From NCBI GenBank assembly GCA_035403355.1, contig DAONFA010000037.1:1-15196 (forward strand): DNA of 15,196 nt, given 5' to 3'. Positions 1-5,468 of the stretch are shown piece by piece. The notes under the pieces were generated by a model. It ran no database searches. It was given only the letters and a program-made list of their open reading frames with translations, and was not told the origin of the DNA. Source of the stretch: Candidatus Cloacimonas sp. (lineage in GTDB: Bacteria > Cloacimonadota > Cloacimonadia > Cloacimonadales > Cloacimonadaceae). The translations under genes and the position numbers were made by a program. Each line of letters starts with the position of its first letter. Position 1 is the first letter of the stretch.

Positions 1-54
1 AAGGTTGAGAAGGTTTAGAAGGTTGAGAAGGTTGAGAAGGTTGAGAAGGTTGAG
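1..54. repeat. 9-bp tandem repeat, six units, at the window edge
   Basis: Six head-to-tail copies of AAGGTTGAG fill the first 54 bases; the second unit differs at one position (AAGGTTTAG). The array stops at ATGCC and probably continues upstream of the window. Nothing indicates coding. The shared GGTTGA string resembles one arm of the hairpin A repeats found further on, which may be chance. Confidence 0.85.
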
Positions 55-63
55 ATGCCTTAA

Positions 64-160
64 AGCCCCTAAGGACAACATCGTAATGCTGATCTCCTGG
101 TCAACCCCTTTTTGTGCTTGAACGACGAGGAAATCGTCCTTCCGAATAAAAAAGCCCCTT
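64..160 (+). repeat. 97-bp composite repeat, copy 1 (hairpin A - hairpin B - AGCCCCTT end)
   Basis: This unit begins AGCCCCTAAGG, carries a decayed hairpin A (87-106), a 13-nt spacer, hairpin B (120-139; GAACGACG-AGGA-AATCGTCC), the 8-nt linker TTCCGAAT and the end AAAAAAGCCCCTT. Copies 2 (249-345) and 3 (1362-1458, opposite strand) share this order. In all three the distance from the A of AGCCCC to the first base of hairpin B is exactly 56 nt. Arm A of this copy is degraded (TGCTGATC instead of GGTTGACC). Confidence 0.8.
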
Positions 161-385
161 AGGGCAACACAAAAATAGCGATGGTGGCATAAGCCCCTCG
201 GAAAAAGTAAGATACGATAGTTTTTTTTCACTTTCCCGGTTCCCTGAAAGCCCCTTAGGGCGAGATCGGATGGTTGACCTCCTGGTCAACCTCTTCTTGT
301 GCTTGAACGACGAGGAAATCGTCCTTCCGAATAAAAAAGCCCCTTAGGGCGACACAAAAATAGCGATGGGTGCTTAAGCCCCTCG
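151..385 (-). repeat. Two minus-oriented copies of the 49-bp core repeat (151-199 and 336-385)
   Basis: Each copy runs from AAAGCCCCTTAGGGC through AACACAAAAATAGCGATGG (or GACAC...) to TAAGCCCCTC. They are reverse complements of the core that is repeated six times between 656 and 1264. Each directly follows a 97-bp composite, so composite plus core forms a direct repeat with a 185-bp period (64-199 and 249-385). The stretch 200-248 between them resembles the inverted form of the AT-rich spacers of the right-hand array. No coding function is apparent. Confidence 0.8.
249..345 (+). repeat. 97-bp composite repeat, copy 2
   Basis: This is the best-preserved copy. It contains AGCCCCTTAGGGC, then a perfect hairpin A (272-291; GGTTGACC-TCCT-GGTCAACC), the 13-nt spacer TCTTCTTGTGCTT, hairpin B (305-324), the linker TTCCGAAT and AAAAAAGCCCCTT. 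It lies 185 bp from copy 1 in the same orientation. Confidence 0.85.
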
Positions 386-390
386 TAAAA

Positions 391-587
391 ATCACGATGC
401 AATCGGCGGAAGGTTTTGACTTACAATTTTCACCTGCCTTCAATGAAACTACGCCCCACACTTTTAGTTCACTTACAACCGCTTTTTAGCTGGTCTGAAA
501 TCTGAAAAATTGTGAGTTAAAACAAAAAGCATACACCCTTCCAACCCAACTATCAATCACCCAATATTTCTCCGCCCTCCGTTCTCT
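391..587. other. Non-coding stretch without recognised content
   Basis: About 200 bp between the left composite repeats and the right-hand array. I see no convincing ORF, RNA gene, hairpin or repeat copy here. It could be a decayed remnant of whatever the repeats were inserted into. Confidence 0.4.
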
Positions 588-655
588 GCCAAAAAGCTCC
601 TAAGGGGCTTTCAGGATGCGGGAAAATAATAAAAATACTGTAGCTTATATTTCCC

Positions 656-1264
656 GAGGGGCTTACGCACCCATCGCTATTTTGGTGTCGCCCTAAGGGG
701 CTTTCCAGCATAGAGTAAAAGGCGAAGAGTTTGTCTTCCCATTTTTTTTCAAGTGTATCACTTTTAGCTTGCCAACTCGTACCATTTTTTATTGCCATCC
801 ACACAGGGAAAAAGGATAAAAAGATACTGTAGCTTTCATTTTACGAGGGGCTTACGCACCCATCGCTATTTTTGTGTCGCCCTAAGGGGCTTCCAGGAAA
901 GGGGGAAAAGGATAAAAAGATACTGTAGCTTTCATTTTCCGAGGGGCTTACGCACCCGTCGCTATTTTTGTGTCGCCCTAAGGGGCTTTCAGGATGCGGG
1001 AAAAGGATAAAAAATACTGTAGCTTACTTTTTACGAGGGGCTTACGCCACCATCGCTATTTTTGTGTCGCCCTAAGGGGCTTTTAGGCAGAGGGCAGAGA
1101 GATATTTTTTTCCGTATTTTCCGAGGGGCTTACGCACCCATCGCTATTTTTGTGTCGCCCTAAGGGGCTTTCAGGATGCGGGAAAATAATAAAAATACTG
1201 TAGCTTTCATTTTCCGAGGGGCTTACGCACCCATCGCTATTTTTGTGTCGCCCTAAAGGGCTTT
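656..1264 (+). repeat. Array of six 49-bp core repeats with about 93-bp period
   Basis: Cores begin at 656, 845, 941, 1035, 1123 and 1216. Each reads GAGGGGCTTACGCACCC, then ATCGCTATTTTTGTGTCG, then CCCTAAGGGGCTT, with a few substitutions. Each is bounded on both sides by an AGGGGCTT direct repeat, and the right end forms a small inverted repeat (GCCC-TAAG-GGGC). Steps between cores are 189 (about two periods), 96, 94, 88 and 93 bp. The 39-48-bp spacers are themselves related (a motif like GGAAAAGGATAAAAA, then ATACTGTAGCTT), so this is a two-part tandem repeat and not a CRISPR array. Short ORFs across it are translated repeats and not genes. Confidence 0.85.
701..803. repeat. 102-bp direct repeat, copy 1 (second copy at 1261-1362)
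   Basis: The block from CTTTCCAGCATAGAG to TTGCCATCCACA occurs twice, about 560 bp apart, nearly identical. The clear difference is a homopolymer: eight T in copy 1 and seven in copy 2. Copy 1 replaces an ordinary spacer inside the 93-bp array, which explains the doubled step between the first two cores. On the minus strand it can be read as about 38 codons; the one-base difference breaks that frame in copy 2, so I do not call a gene. Confidence 0.75.
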
Positions 1265-1362
1265 CCAGCATAGAGTAAAAGGCGAAGAGTTTGTCTTCCC
1301 ATTTTTTTCAAGTGTATCACTTTTAGCTTGCCAACTCGTACCATTTTTTATTGCCATCCACA
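1261..1362. repeat. 102-bp direct repeat, copy 2
   Basis: This is the second copy of the block at 701-803, with one T fewer in the T-run. It sits at the right end of the core array and runs directly into the inverted composite repeat at 1362. It therefore probably arose as part of a larger segmental duplication of an array end. Confidence 0.75.
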
Positions 1363-1458
1363 AGGGGCTTTTTTATTCGGAAGAACGTTTTCCTCGTCGT
1401 TCAAGTACAAGAAGAGGTTGACGAGGAGGTCACCATTTCGATGTTGCCCTAAGGGGCT
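1362..1458 (-). repeat. 97-bp composite repeat, copy 3, inverted
   Basis: The reverse complement reads AGCCCCTTAGGGCAACATCG, a diverged hairpin A (1416-1435), a 13-nt spacer, hairpin B (1383-1402; GAACGACG-AGGA-AAACGTTC on the minus strand), TTCCGAAT and AAAAAAGCCCCTT. It aligns over its full length with copy 1 at 64-160 but lies on the opposite strand. The repeat block 64-1458 is therefore bracketed by imperfect terminal inverted repeats. It ends six bases past the stop codon of the neighbouring exported-protein gene, and its GCCC-TAAG-GGGC palindrome (1446-1457) is the only hairpin just downstream of that gene. Confidence 0.8.
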
Positions 1459-1463
1459 AAAAA

Positions 1464-3473
1464 TTACTTCAGCAAAAGCACCTTAGCTGTTTTACGATAA
1501 TCTGGTGCAGAAAGTTGGATAAAATAGATACCTGAAGCAAGGTCTTTGCCATTTTCGTCTTTGGCGGAAAAGCAAAAATGTTGTTCTCCTCTGGAGTAGA
1601 TAGCATTAACTAAGGTAGTTACCCTGCGTCCTTTGATGTTATATAACTCTATGGTAATCGGTGTGTTATCTCTATAAACGCTGAAAGAAACAGTTGTTGC
1701 CGGATTGAAGGGATTGGGAAAAACTCCTTTTAAAGCTGTAGAAACCCGGGGAGCGGTTATATCCTCTGCGGCATTAACTTCCAAATTAAAATCTGCTGTT
1801 GTAGTGTTTCCCGGTATTATATTCACTTCCCTGCTAACAGGATTCAATCCTGGAAAGGATGCTGTAATATAATGCAAACCGCTACTCAATAATAATGAAT
1901 AGGTTCCAGCGGCAGAAGTGTAAGCAATTTGGTTAGCATCGGCAGTAACGGTTGCTCCGCTAACTAAATTAGTTCCATTTCTCACGGTGCCGCGTAAAAA
2001 ACCTGTGTTAGGAGGACGCATAATAAATCCCGTTTGAGGATACTGATTAGAATCAAAAGCATAAAGAGGTGGCGCATTGGGATCGTGTTCTTGCTGGTCA
2101 CTGTAAATATATTTTGTGCGTTGCATTGCCCCGGATTGGATGCGGAATTTATTTTCGGTATTAAAAACATTATAATCAAAAGGACGCTGCACCATTAGAA
2201 CAAGGTTTTGACCCTGATAATTGTATGCAGGAGAAAGCGGAAAAATTATCTCATTCTCGCCTGCCAGGAAGGACATTGTTCCGTAATAAACCAATGATAG
2301 TTCAGAACTTGGTATCCAAACTAAAGGCAAATTAACCAAGTTAGTTTCGCCCAGCCAGATAATAACAGGTGTCCCATTAATATTTTCAATAAAATCATTG
2401 TAAAATATCAGGTGGGTAATAAGCCCCGTGGTATCTATTTCCGGAGCATAAATAATGGTTTCAAATAAGCTGGTGTGATAGGTGAAATCCAGAGGCAAAT
2501 TGCCGGTAAGATTACCACTTCCAACATTGATATTAAGATAGCCCGCTTCCAAAGCAGTGATATTTTGCGGTATGGAACTATTATTTGCCGGATTTTGATC
2601 TCCAGGTAAGATGATATCTGCATAAATTAAGTAACTTCCAGGAGTAGAAGGAACCCAGGATAATGTTTGATAAATTGTTTGCCCTGCCACAATAGGATTT
2701 CCTGCTGCCATAGCTAAAAGCTCTCCATCTTCTTTTACTAACTTAACGGTATAATTATCCTGAGCTTCGTAGCCAAAGTTATTTATTTGAACTTGCACTG
2801 TTTCAGCCGCACCTAAAGTGACAAAACTATCGGAAGTAATTGCGCTACAGGCAAGGTCGTTGGCAATGCCTTGAGCCGTATAGGTAATTTTTATTTTAGG
2901 ATATTGACCGTTAAGAACAAAACCGCTTGCAGGAGGATTGGCAGGATCTAATACTTGAGTATCGTGATAGGCATTCCTGGCTCTGGTTATTGTATCGGTC
3001 TGACTGTAAAAATTATCACTGGAAGAAAAATAACCACTCTCCATAGGTCTCTGAACCATCATAACCAGAGTGTCCCCTGTATAATTGAACAAGGAATCAA
3101 GTTCTATATTGATAATATGAATCCCGGAAGGATAACTAACCTCCCCGTCAAATACTAAAGTCAATTCGGAGGAAGGAATCCAGCCGGCAGTTAAGCTTGT
3201 AAGAGTCGTAGTTCCCAGCCAAATTTTGGTGGGTTTATTGCTGAGCTGAGTTACGAAATTGTTGTAAAAAGCAATCCGGGAAATAGTTCCCTGAGCAAAA
3301 CCCAACTCATTTTGATAATATAAACACTCAAATAAAGAGTTATGATAGAAGAAATCCAGAGGAATTCTTGCCATTTGATTGCCTGAGCCGATAACTACTT
3401 CATCCGCAGTTAAAAATGCCCAGCTGAAAGCTAAACAAGCTGTCAGAAATGCTATGATGATTCTTTTACGCAT
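1464..3473 (-). CDS. Exported protein with duplicated module, carboxypeptidase-regulatory-like domain and C-terminal sorting domain
   Basis: A 669-residue secreted or surface protein of unknown specific function. I choose the ATG at 3473 because AGGAGG (3478-3483) lies five bases upstream and because residues 1-23 then form a signal peptide (MRKR, then a hydrophobic run IIIAFLTACLAFSWAFLTA). An in-frame ATG 45 bases upstream would bury that signal. Residues about 28-200 and 318-486 are two diverged copies of one beta-rich module (shared GSGN, IPLDF/LPLDF, IWLG, WIPSSEL, VMMVQRP/VLMVQRP). Between them, about 205-310, is a CARDB-like Ig segment. Residues about 492-568 resemble a carboxypeptidase-regulatory-like beta-sandwich. 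The last about 85 residues contain FPNPFNPAT, ELYNIKGRRV and SGIYFIQL, typical of the FlgD-like/type IX (Por) sorting domain. This implies export through the inner membrane and then the outer membrane, with removal or anchoring of the tail. The ligand is not evident. It stands alone, with about 190 bp to acpS. Confidence 0.85.
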   Translation of the reverse strand: MRKRIIIAFLTACLAFSWAFLTADEVVIGSGNQMARIPLDFFYHNSLFECLYYQNELGFAQGTISRIAFYNNFVTQLSNKPTKIWLGTTTLTSLTAGWIPSSELTLVFDGEVSYPSGIHIINIELDSLFNYTGDTLVMMVQRPMESGYFSSSDNFYSQTDTITRARNAYHDTQVLDPANPPASGFVLNGQYPKIKITYTAQGIANDLACSAITSDSFVTLGAAETVQVQINNFGYEAQDNYTVKLVKEDGELLAMAAGNPIVAGQTIYQTLSWVPSTPGSYLIYADIILPGDQNPANNSSIPQNITALEAGYLNINVGSGNLTGNLPLDFTYHTSLFETIIYAPEIDTTGLITHLIFYNDFIENINGTPVIIWLGETNLVNLPLVWIPSSELSLVYYGTMSFLAGENEIIFPLSPAYNYQGQNLVLMVQRPFDYNVFNTENKFRIQSGAMQRTKYIYSDQQEHDPNAPPLYAFDSNQYPQTGFIMRPPNTGFLRGTVRNGTNLVSGATVTADANQIAYTSAAGTYSLLLSSGLHYITASFPGLNPVSREVNIIPGNTTTADFNLEVNAAEDITAPRVSTALKGVFPNPFNPATTVSFSVYRDNTPITIELYNIKGRRVTTLVNAIYSRGEQHFCFSAKDENGKDLASGIYFIQLSAPDYRKTAKVLLLK

Positions 3474-3665
3474 CGTAACCTCCTTATTTAATTTTGCCCT
3501 AAGCAAGGTTAACATCAAGGAGAAAGAGCAACTTTTGAACCGTTTTAGATATTTTTAATAATAGAATTGCAGTAATTATCCTCTCTCCCTGCTGCCCTGC
3601 AAGGAGAAAAATCCTTTAGCTATGCCTTTAGGATACCCTACATCGGAAATTGCCAACTAAAAAAA
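3474..3665. other. Intergenic region between acpS and the exported-protein gene
   Basis: It holds the ribosome binding site of the exported-protein gene (3478-3483). A weak minus-strand inverted repeat, ATCCT...AGGAT followed by TTTTTC, lies near 3612-3636 and could end the ogt-acpS transcript. No clear promoter can be assigned; TTGATG near 3516-3521 on the minus strand is a poor candidate with no good -10 partner. Nothing else is recognised. Confidence 0.35.
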
Positions 3666-4043
3666 CTATTCTCCTTCCAAAATTATATAGGCAAGGGCAA
3701 AATCCTTTTCGTGTGCCAAACTGAGGCAAATATTATTTACTTTCAGCTCGTCCGCAATTTCTTTCGCTCCGCCGGTAAGTTTGATAGAAGGAGCACCGCT
3801 TGCAGAATTGATAACTTCAATATCCAGCCAATTAACTTTTCCATCCCATCCGGTTCCTAATGCTTTCATAACTGCTTCCTTAGCTGCAAAACGAGCTGCA
3901 AATGATTGTGCGGAATTGGCTTTGCGGGAACAATACTCAATTTCTGCAGGCGTGAAGAGTTTTTCGCAAAACCTGGAGTTTTTGGTGATAGCATTTTGAA
4001 TACGCTCGACCTTAATAATATCACAACCAATGCCAATAATCAT
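3666..4043 (-). CDS. acpS: Holo-[acyl-carrier-protein] synthase
   Basis: AcpS transfers 4'-phosphopantetheine from CoA to the serine of apo-ACP, activating it for fatty acid synthesis; it acts in the cytoplasm as a trimer. At 125 residues it has the family's normal length. The N-terminus MIIGIGCDIIKVERI carries the Mg-binding aspartate (D8). FAARFAAKEAVMKALG (about 48-63) carries the second conserved acidic residue (E56) and the CoA-binding lysines. The C-terminal SLAHEKDFALAYIILE matches the usual final strands. Its start codon comes one base after the ogt stop codon, and its ribosome binding site (GGAAGGAG) lies within the end of ogt, so the two genes are almost certainly co-transcribed and possibly translationally coupled. 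In many bacteria acpS is near pdxJ, era or nad genes; pairing with ogt is less usual. Confidence 0.96.
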   Translation of the reverse strand: MIIGIGCDIIKVERIQNAITKNSRFCEKLFTPAEIEYCSRKANSAQSFAARFAAKEAVMKALGTGWDGKVNWLDIEVINSASGAPSIKLTGGAKEIADELKVNNICLSLAHEKDFALAYIILEGE

Positions 4044-4044
4044 A

Positions 4045-4506
4045 TTATAAAGCTCCTTCCAGTTTTAACAACTGCTGTTTTATAGGCAACCCTCCGCCAT
4101 AACCTTTTAAAGAGCCATCTGAACCAATTACCCGATGACAGGGAATCAGCAAAGAAACAGGATTTTTATTTAAAGCTCCGCCAACAGCTCTACTTGCCTT
4201 AGGTTTTGCTATGCGTTTGGCTAATTCCTTATAAGATATAGTTGTTCCGTAAGGAATCCGCATTGCTTCTTCCCAAACCATCAACTGAAATGGAGTTCCC
4301 GTTGCAAAAAAAGGAAGGTCAAATTCTTTGCTTTTGCCCTGAAAATAAAGATCTAACTGCCGGTAGATTTCTTTTTGCAAGGAACCAAAGGGCTTGCCGG
4401 ATTTCTGGTTCACGCAGAAATTAACGCTCATAATGGTCTCTTCTTCAATCTCCAGCAGCAGATGGAAAAGTCCATCGGGACTGTTATAAAAGATTCGTTC
4501 AGACAT
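4045..4506 (-). CDS. ogt: Methylated-DNA--[protein]-cysteine S-methyltransferase
   Basis: A suicide DNA-repair protein that takes the alkyl group from O6-methylguanine (and O4-methylthymine) onto its own cysteine. With the ATG at 4506 it has 153 residues, a normal length for an Ogt/MGMT without the Ada regulatory domain. Residues 1-65 are the variable N-terminal domain. From about 68 comes the conserved domain (GTPFQLMVWEEAMRIPYGTTISYKELA, read in parts), with the DNA-binding RAVGGALNKNP at 106-116 and the active-site PCHRVIG at 122-128 (C123). GGYG-type residues follow at about 136-139. I prefer 4506 to the in-frame ATG at 4542, because GGAGG lies five bases before 4506 and the extension would be a translated palindromic repeat. 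It lies upstream of acpS, one base apart. No Ada-like regulator is present. Confidence 0.95.
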   Translation of the reverse strand: MSERIFYNSPDGLFHLLLEIEEETIMSVNFCVNQKSGKPFGSLQKEIYRQLDLYFQGKSKEFDLPFFATGTPFQLMVWEEAMRIPYGTTISYKELAKRIAKPKASRAVGGALNKNPVSLLIPCHRVIGSDGSLKGYGGGLPIKQQLLKLEGAL

Positions 4507-4520
4507 ATATACCTCCGGAG
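4507..4520 (-). promoter_or_regulatory. ogt ribosome binding site located inside a palindromic repeat linker
   Basis: The minus-strand GGAGG (plus CCTCC, 4512-4516) is the only good Shine-Dalgarno sequence for ogt. It falls in CTCCGGAG (4513-4520), the position of the 8-nt linker that precedes hairpin A in the neighbouring repeats (CTCCGGGT 4623-4630, TTCCGGAT 4685-4692, CTCCGGAT 4795-4802). The match to the repeat ends at about 4512, so this looks like a repeat boundary that supplies the translation signal. Confidence 0.65.
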
Positions 4521-4824
4521 GGTTGACGTCCTCGTCAACCACCTCTCACGCTTTTTTTCTCTACCAAAATGTATGCGGTAACGAAAAGACCGGGTTACTA
4601 TTGAACGACAAGGATGTCGTTCCTCCGGGTTGTTGACCTCCTGGTCAACCACTCTTTTTCTTATGAACGATGAGGACATCGTTCTTCCGGATTGTTGACC
4701 TCCTGGTCAACCACCTCTCACGCTTTTTTTCTCTACCAAAATGTATGCGGTAACGAAAAAACCGGGTTACTATTGAACGACAAGGATGTCGTTCCTCCGG
4801 ATTGTTGACCTGCCGATCAACCAC
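4512..4824. repeat. Cluster of seven 20-nt hairpins arranged in a 172-bp tandem duplication
   Basis: Hairpin A (stem-TCCT-stem) lies at 4521-4540, 4631-4650, 4693-4712 and, decayed, 4803-4822. Hairpin B (stem-AGGA-stem) lies at 4603-4622, 4665-4684 and 4775-4794. B is always followed by an 8-nt linker ((C/T)TCCGG..) and then A. A to B is 14 nt at 4651-4664. Bases 4521-4652 and 4693-4824 are near-identical direct repeats offset by 172 bp without an indel, including a 62-nt stretch (CACCTCTCACGC to GGGTTACTATT) between hairpins. ORFs reading through this block are repeat translations. Confidence 0.88.
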
Positions 4825-4837
4825 TTCCAACTACATA

Positions 4838-4872
4838 AAACAAAGCCCCTTCCTAAAATTGAGAAAGGGGCT
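4838..4872 (-). terminator. Rho-independent terminator after rplS
   Basis: On the minus strand an 8-bp perfect stem AGCCCCTT/AAGGGGCT (4865-4872 with 4844-4851) encloses a 13-nt loop and is followed by TTGTTTTATG. It starts 22 bases after the rplS stop and closes the rpsP-to-rplS operon. The stem sequence equals the AGCCCCTT ends of the repeat family in the left part of the window. Confidence 0.85.
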
Positions 4873-4894
4873 AAGATTGAGTTTTTCTGTGTAA

Positions 4895-5248
4895 CTATAC
4901 AGTGAATCTTCTTCTTTCTTTGATTCTGCCTGCTTTACCTTGAGCGCTGCGCAGATAAAATAGTTTCGCTCTTCTTACTTGACCGTGACGAATAATCTCC
5001 AGTTTGTCTATATTTGGAGAATTTTGGGGAAAAATTCTCTCTACGCCTACACCACTGGAGACCTTACGCACTGTAAAGGTCTTGGAAATGCCGGCACCCC
5101 GTTTTTGAATAACGATGCCTTGAAAAACCTGAATGCGTTCCTTGTTACCTTCTTTAATTTTATAATGGACTTTAACGGTATCGCCTACGCGATAATCCGG
5201 TAAGTCAGTTCTGATTTGGTCTCTGCCAACTTGTTGCAGAATATCCAT
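4895..5248 (-). CDS. rplS: 50S ribosomal protein L19
   Basis: L19 binds 23S rRNA at the 30S-50S interface. The 117-residue product matches the normal bacterial length. Typical strings are GDTVKVHYKIKEGNKERIQ (about 22-40), FQGIVIQKRG (42-51), TVRKVSSGVGVERIFP (59-74) and the basic end RRAKLFYLR...KERRRF. I take the ATG at 5248 (MDILQQVG) because GGGAGGA lies seven bases upstream; the in-frame ATG at 5263 would overlap that ribosome binding site. It is the last gene of the rpsP operon but is separated from trmD by 220 bp with a terminator-like hairpin, so it may have its own promoter. A strong terminator follows. Confidence 0.97.
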   Translation of the reverse strand: MDILQQVGRDQIRTDLPDYRVGDTVKVHYKIKEGNKERIQVFQGIVIQKRGAGISKTFTVRKVSSGVGVERIFPQNSPNIDKLEIIRHGQVRRAKLFYLRSAQGKAGRIKERRRFTV

Positions 5249-5468
5249 TTGGGTTCCTCCCATATATATACTCGGAAGGAAAAAACCTGTTCTGATTTGG
5301 GTTGAACGGATTTAAAAAAGGATGTTTCTCTACTCCCGTTCACATTTATCTTTAGTCCTAAAACGCTATCTTCGCCAAAAAATAAAGCCCGAGAAAAATA
5401 ATCCACTCCGGGCAAAAGCCCCGAAATCTTATGTTTGTTTTGGTTTCTTTCTTCCTGCTTGTTTACTC
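5249..5468. other. Unusually long trmD-rplS gap; rplS leader
   Basis: This 220-bp gap is long for an operon whose other genes abut. It contains the terminator-like hairpin at 5377-5413 and, nearer rplS, an AT-rich TATATATA (5264-5272) that could serve as a -10 element but lacks a convincing -35. No ORF is supported. An L19-responsive leader or a second promoter is possible but unproven. Confidence 0.4.
5377..5413 (-). terminator. Terminator-like hairpin between trmD and rplS
   Basis: On the minus strand, GCCCG(G)AG (5406-5413) pairs with CTCGGGC (5387-5393) with one bulged G and a 12-nt loop, followed directly by TTTATTTTTT. This is the form of an intrinsic terminator. It lies about 55 bases after the trmD stop and about 130 bases before the rplS start. 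It could end the rpsP-trmD transcript, fully or partly, or act as an attenuator controlling rplS. Confidence 0.65.

Noticed and set aside
553..804. 83-residue minus-strand ORF and similar 60-83-residue ORFs between 101 and 1271
   Set aside because: They translate repeat sequence (recurrent ESPLGRHKNSDGCVSPS-type peptides), occur on both strands and lack ribosome binding sites.
656..1264. CRISPR array, suggested by regularly spaced repeats
   Set aside because: The repeats are 49 bp and the intervening segments are related to one another instead of unique; no cas gene is present.
3474..3518. Upstream ATG for the exported protein, adding 15 residues
   Set aside because: It would place a non-hydrophobic extension before a normal signal peptide, and AGGAGG is correctly spaced for the ATG at 3473.
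4507..4542. Upstream ATG for ogt, adding 12 residues
   Set aside because: The extension lies in hairpin A and its linker and would place the start codon upstream of the good GGAGG that serves the ATG at 4506.
4428..4830. Small minus-strand ORFs (83 and 61 residues) across the hairpin cluster
   Set aside because: They are translations of the 172-bp tandem repeat, share the same peptide (NNPEERHPCRSIVTR), and one overlaps the start of ogt.
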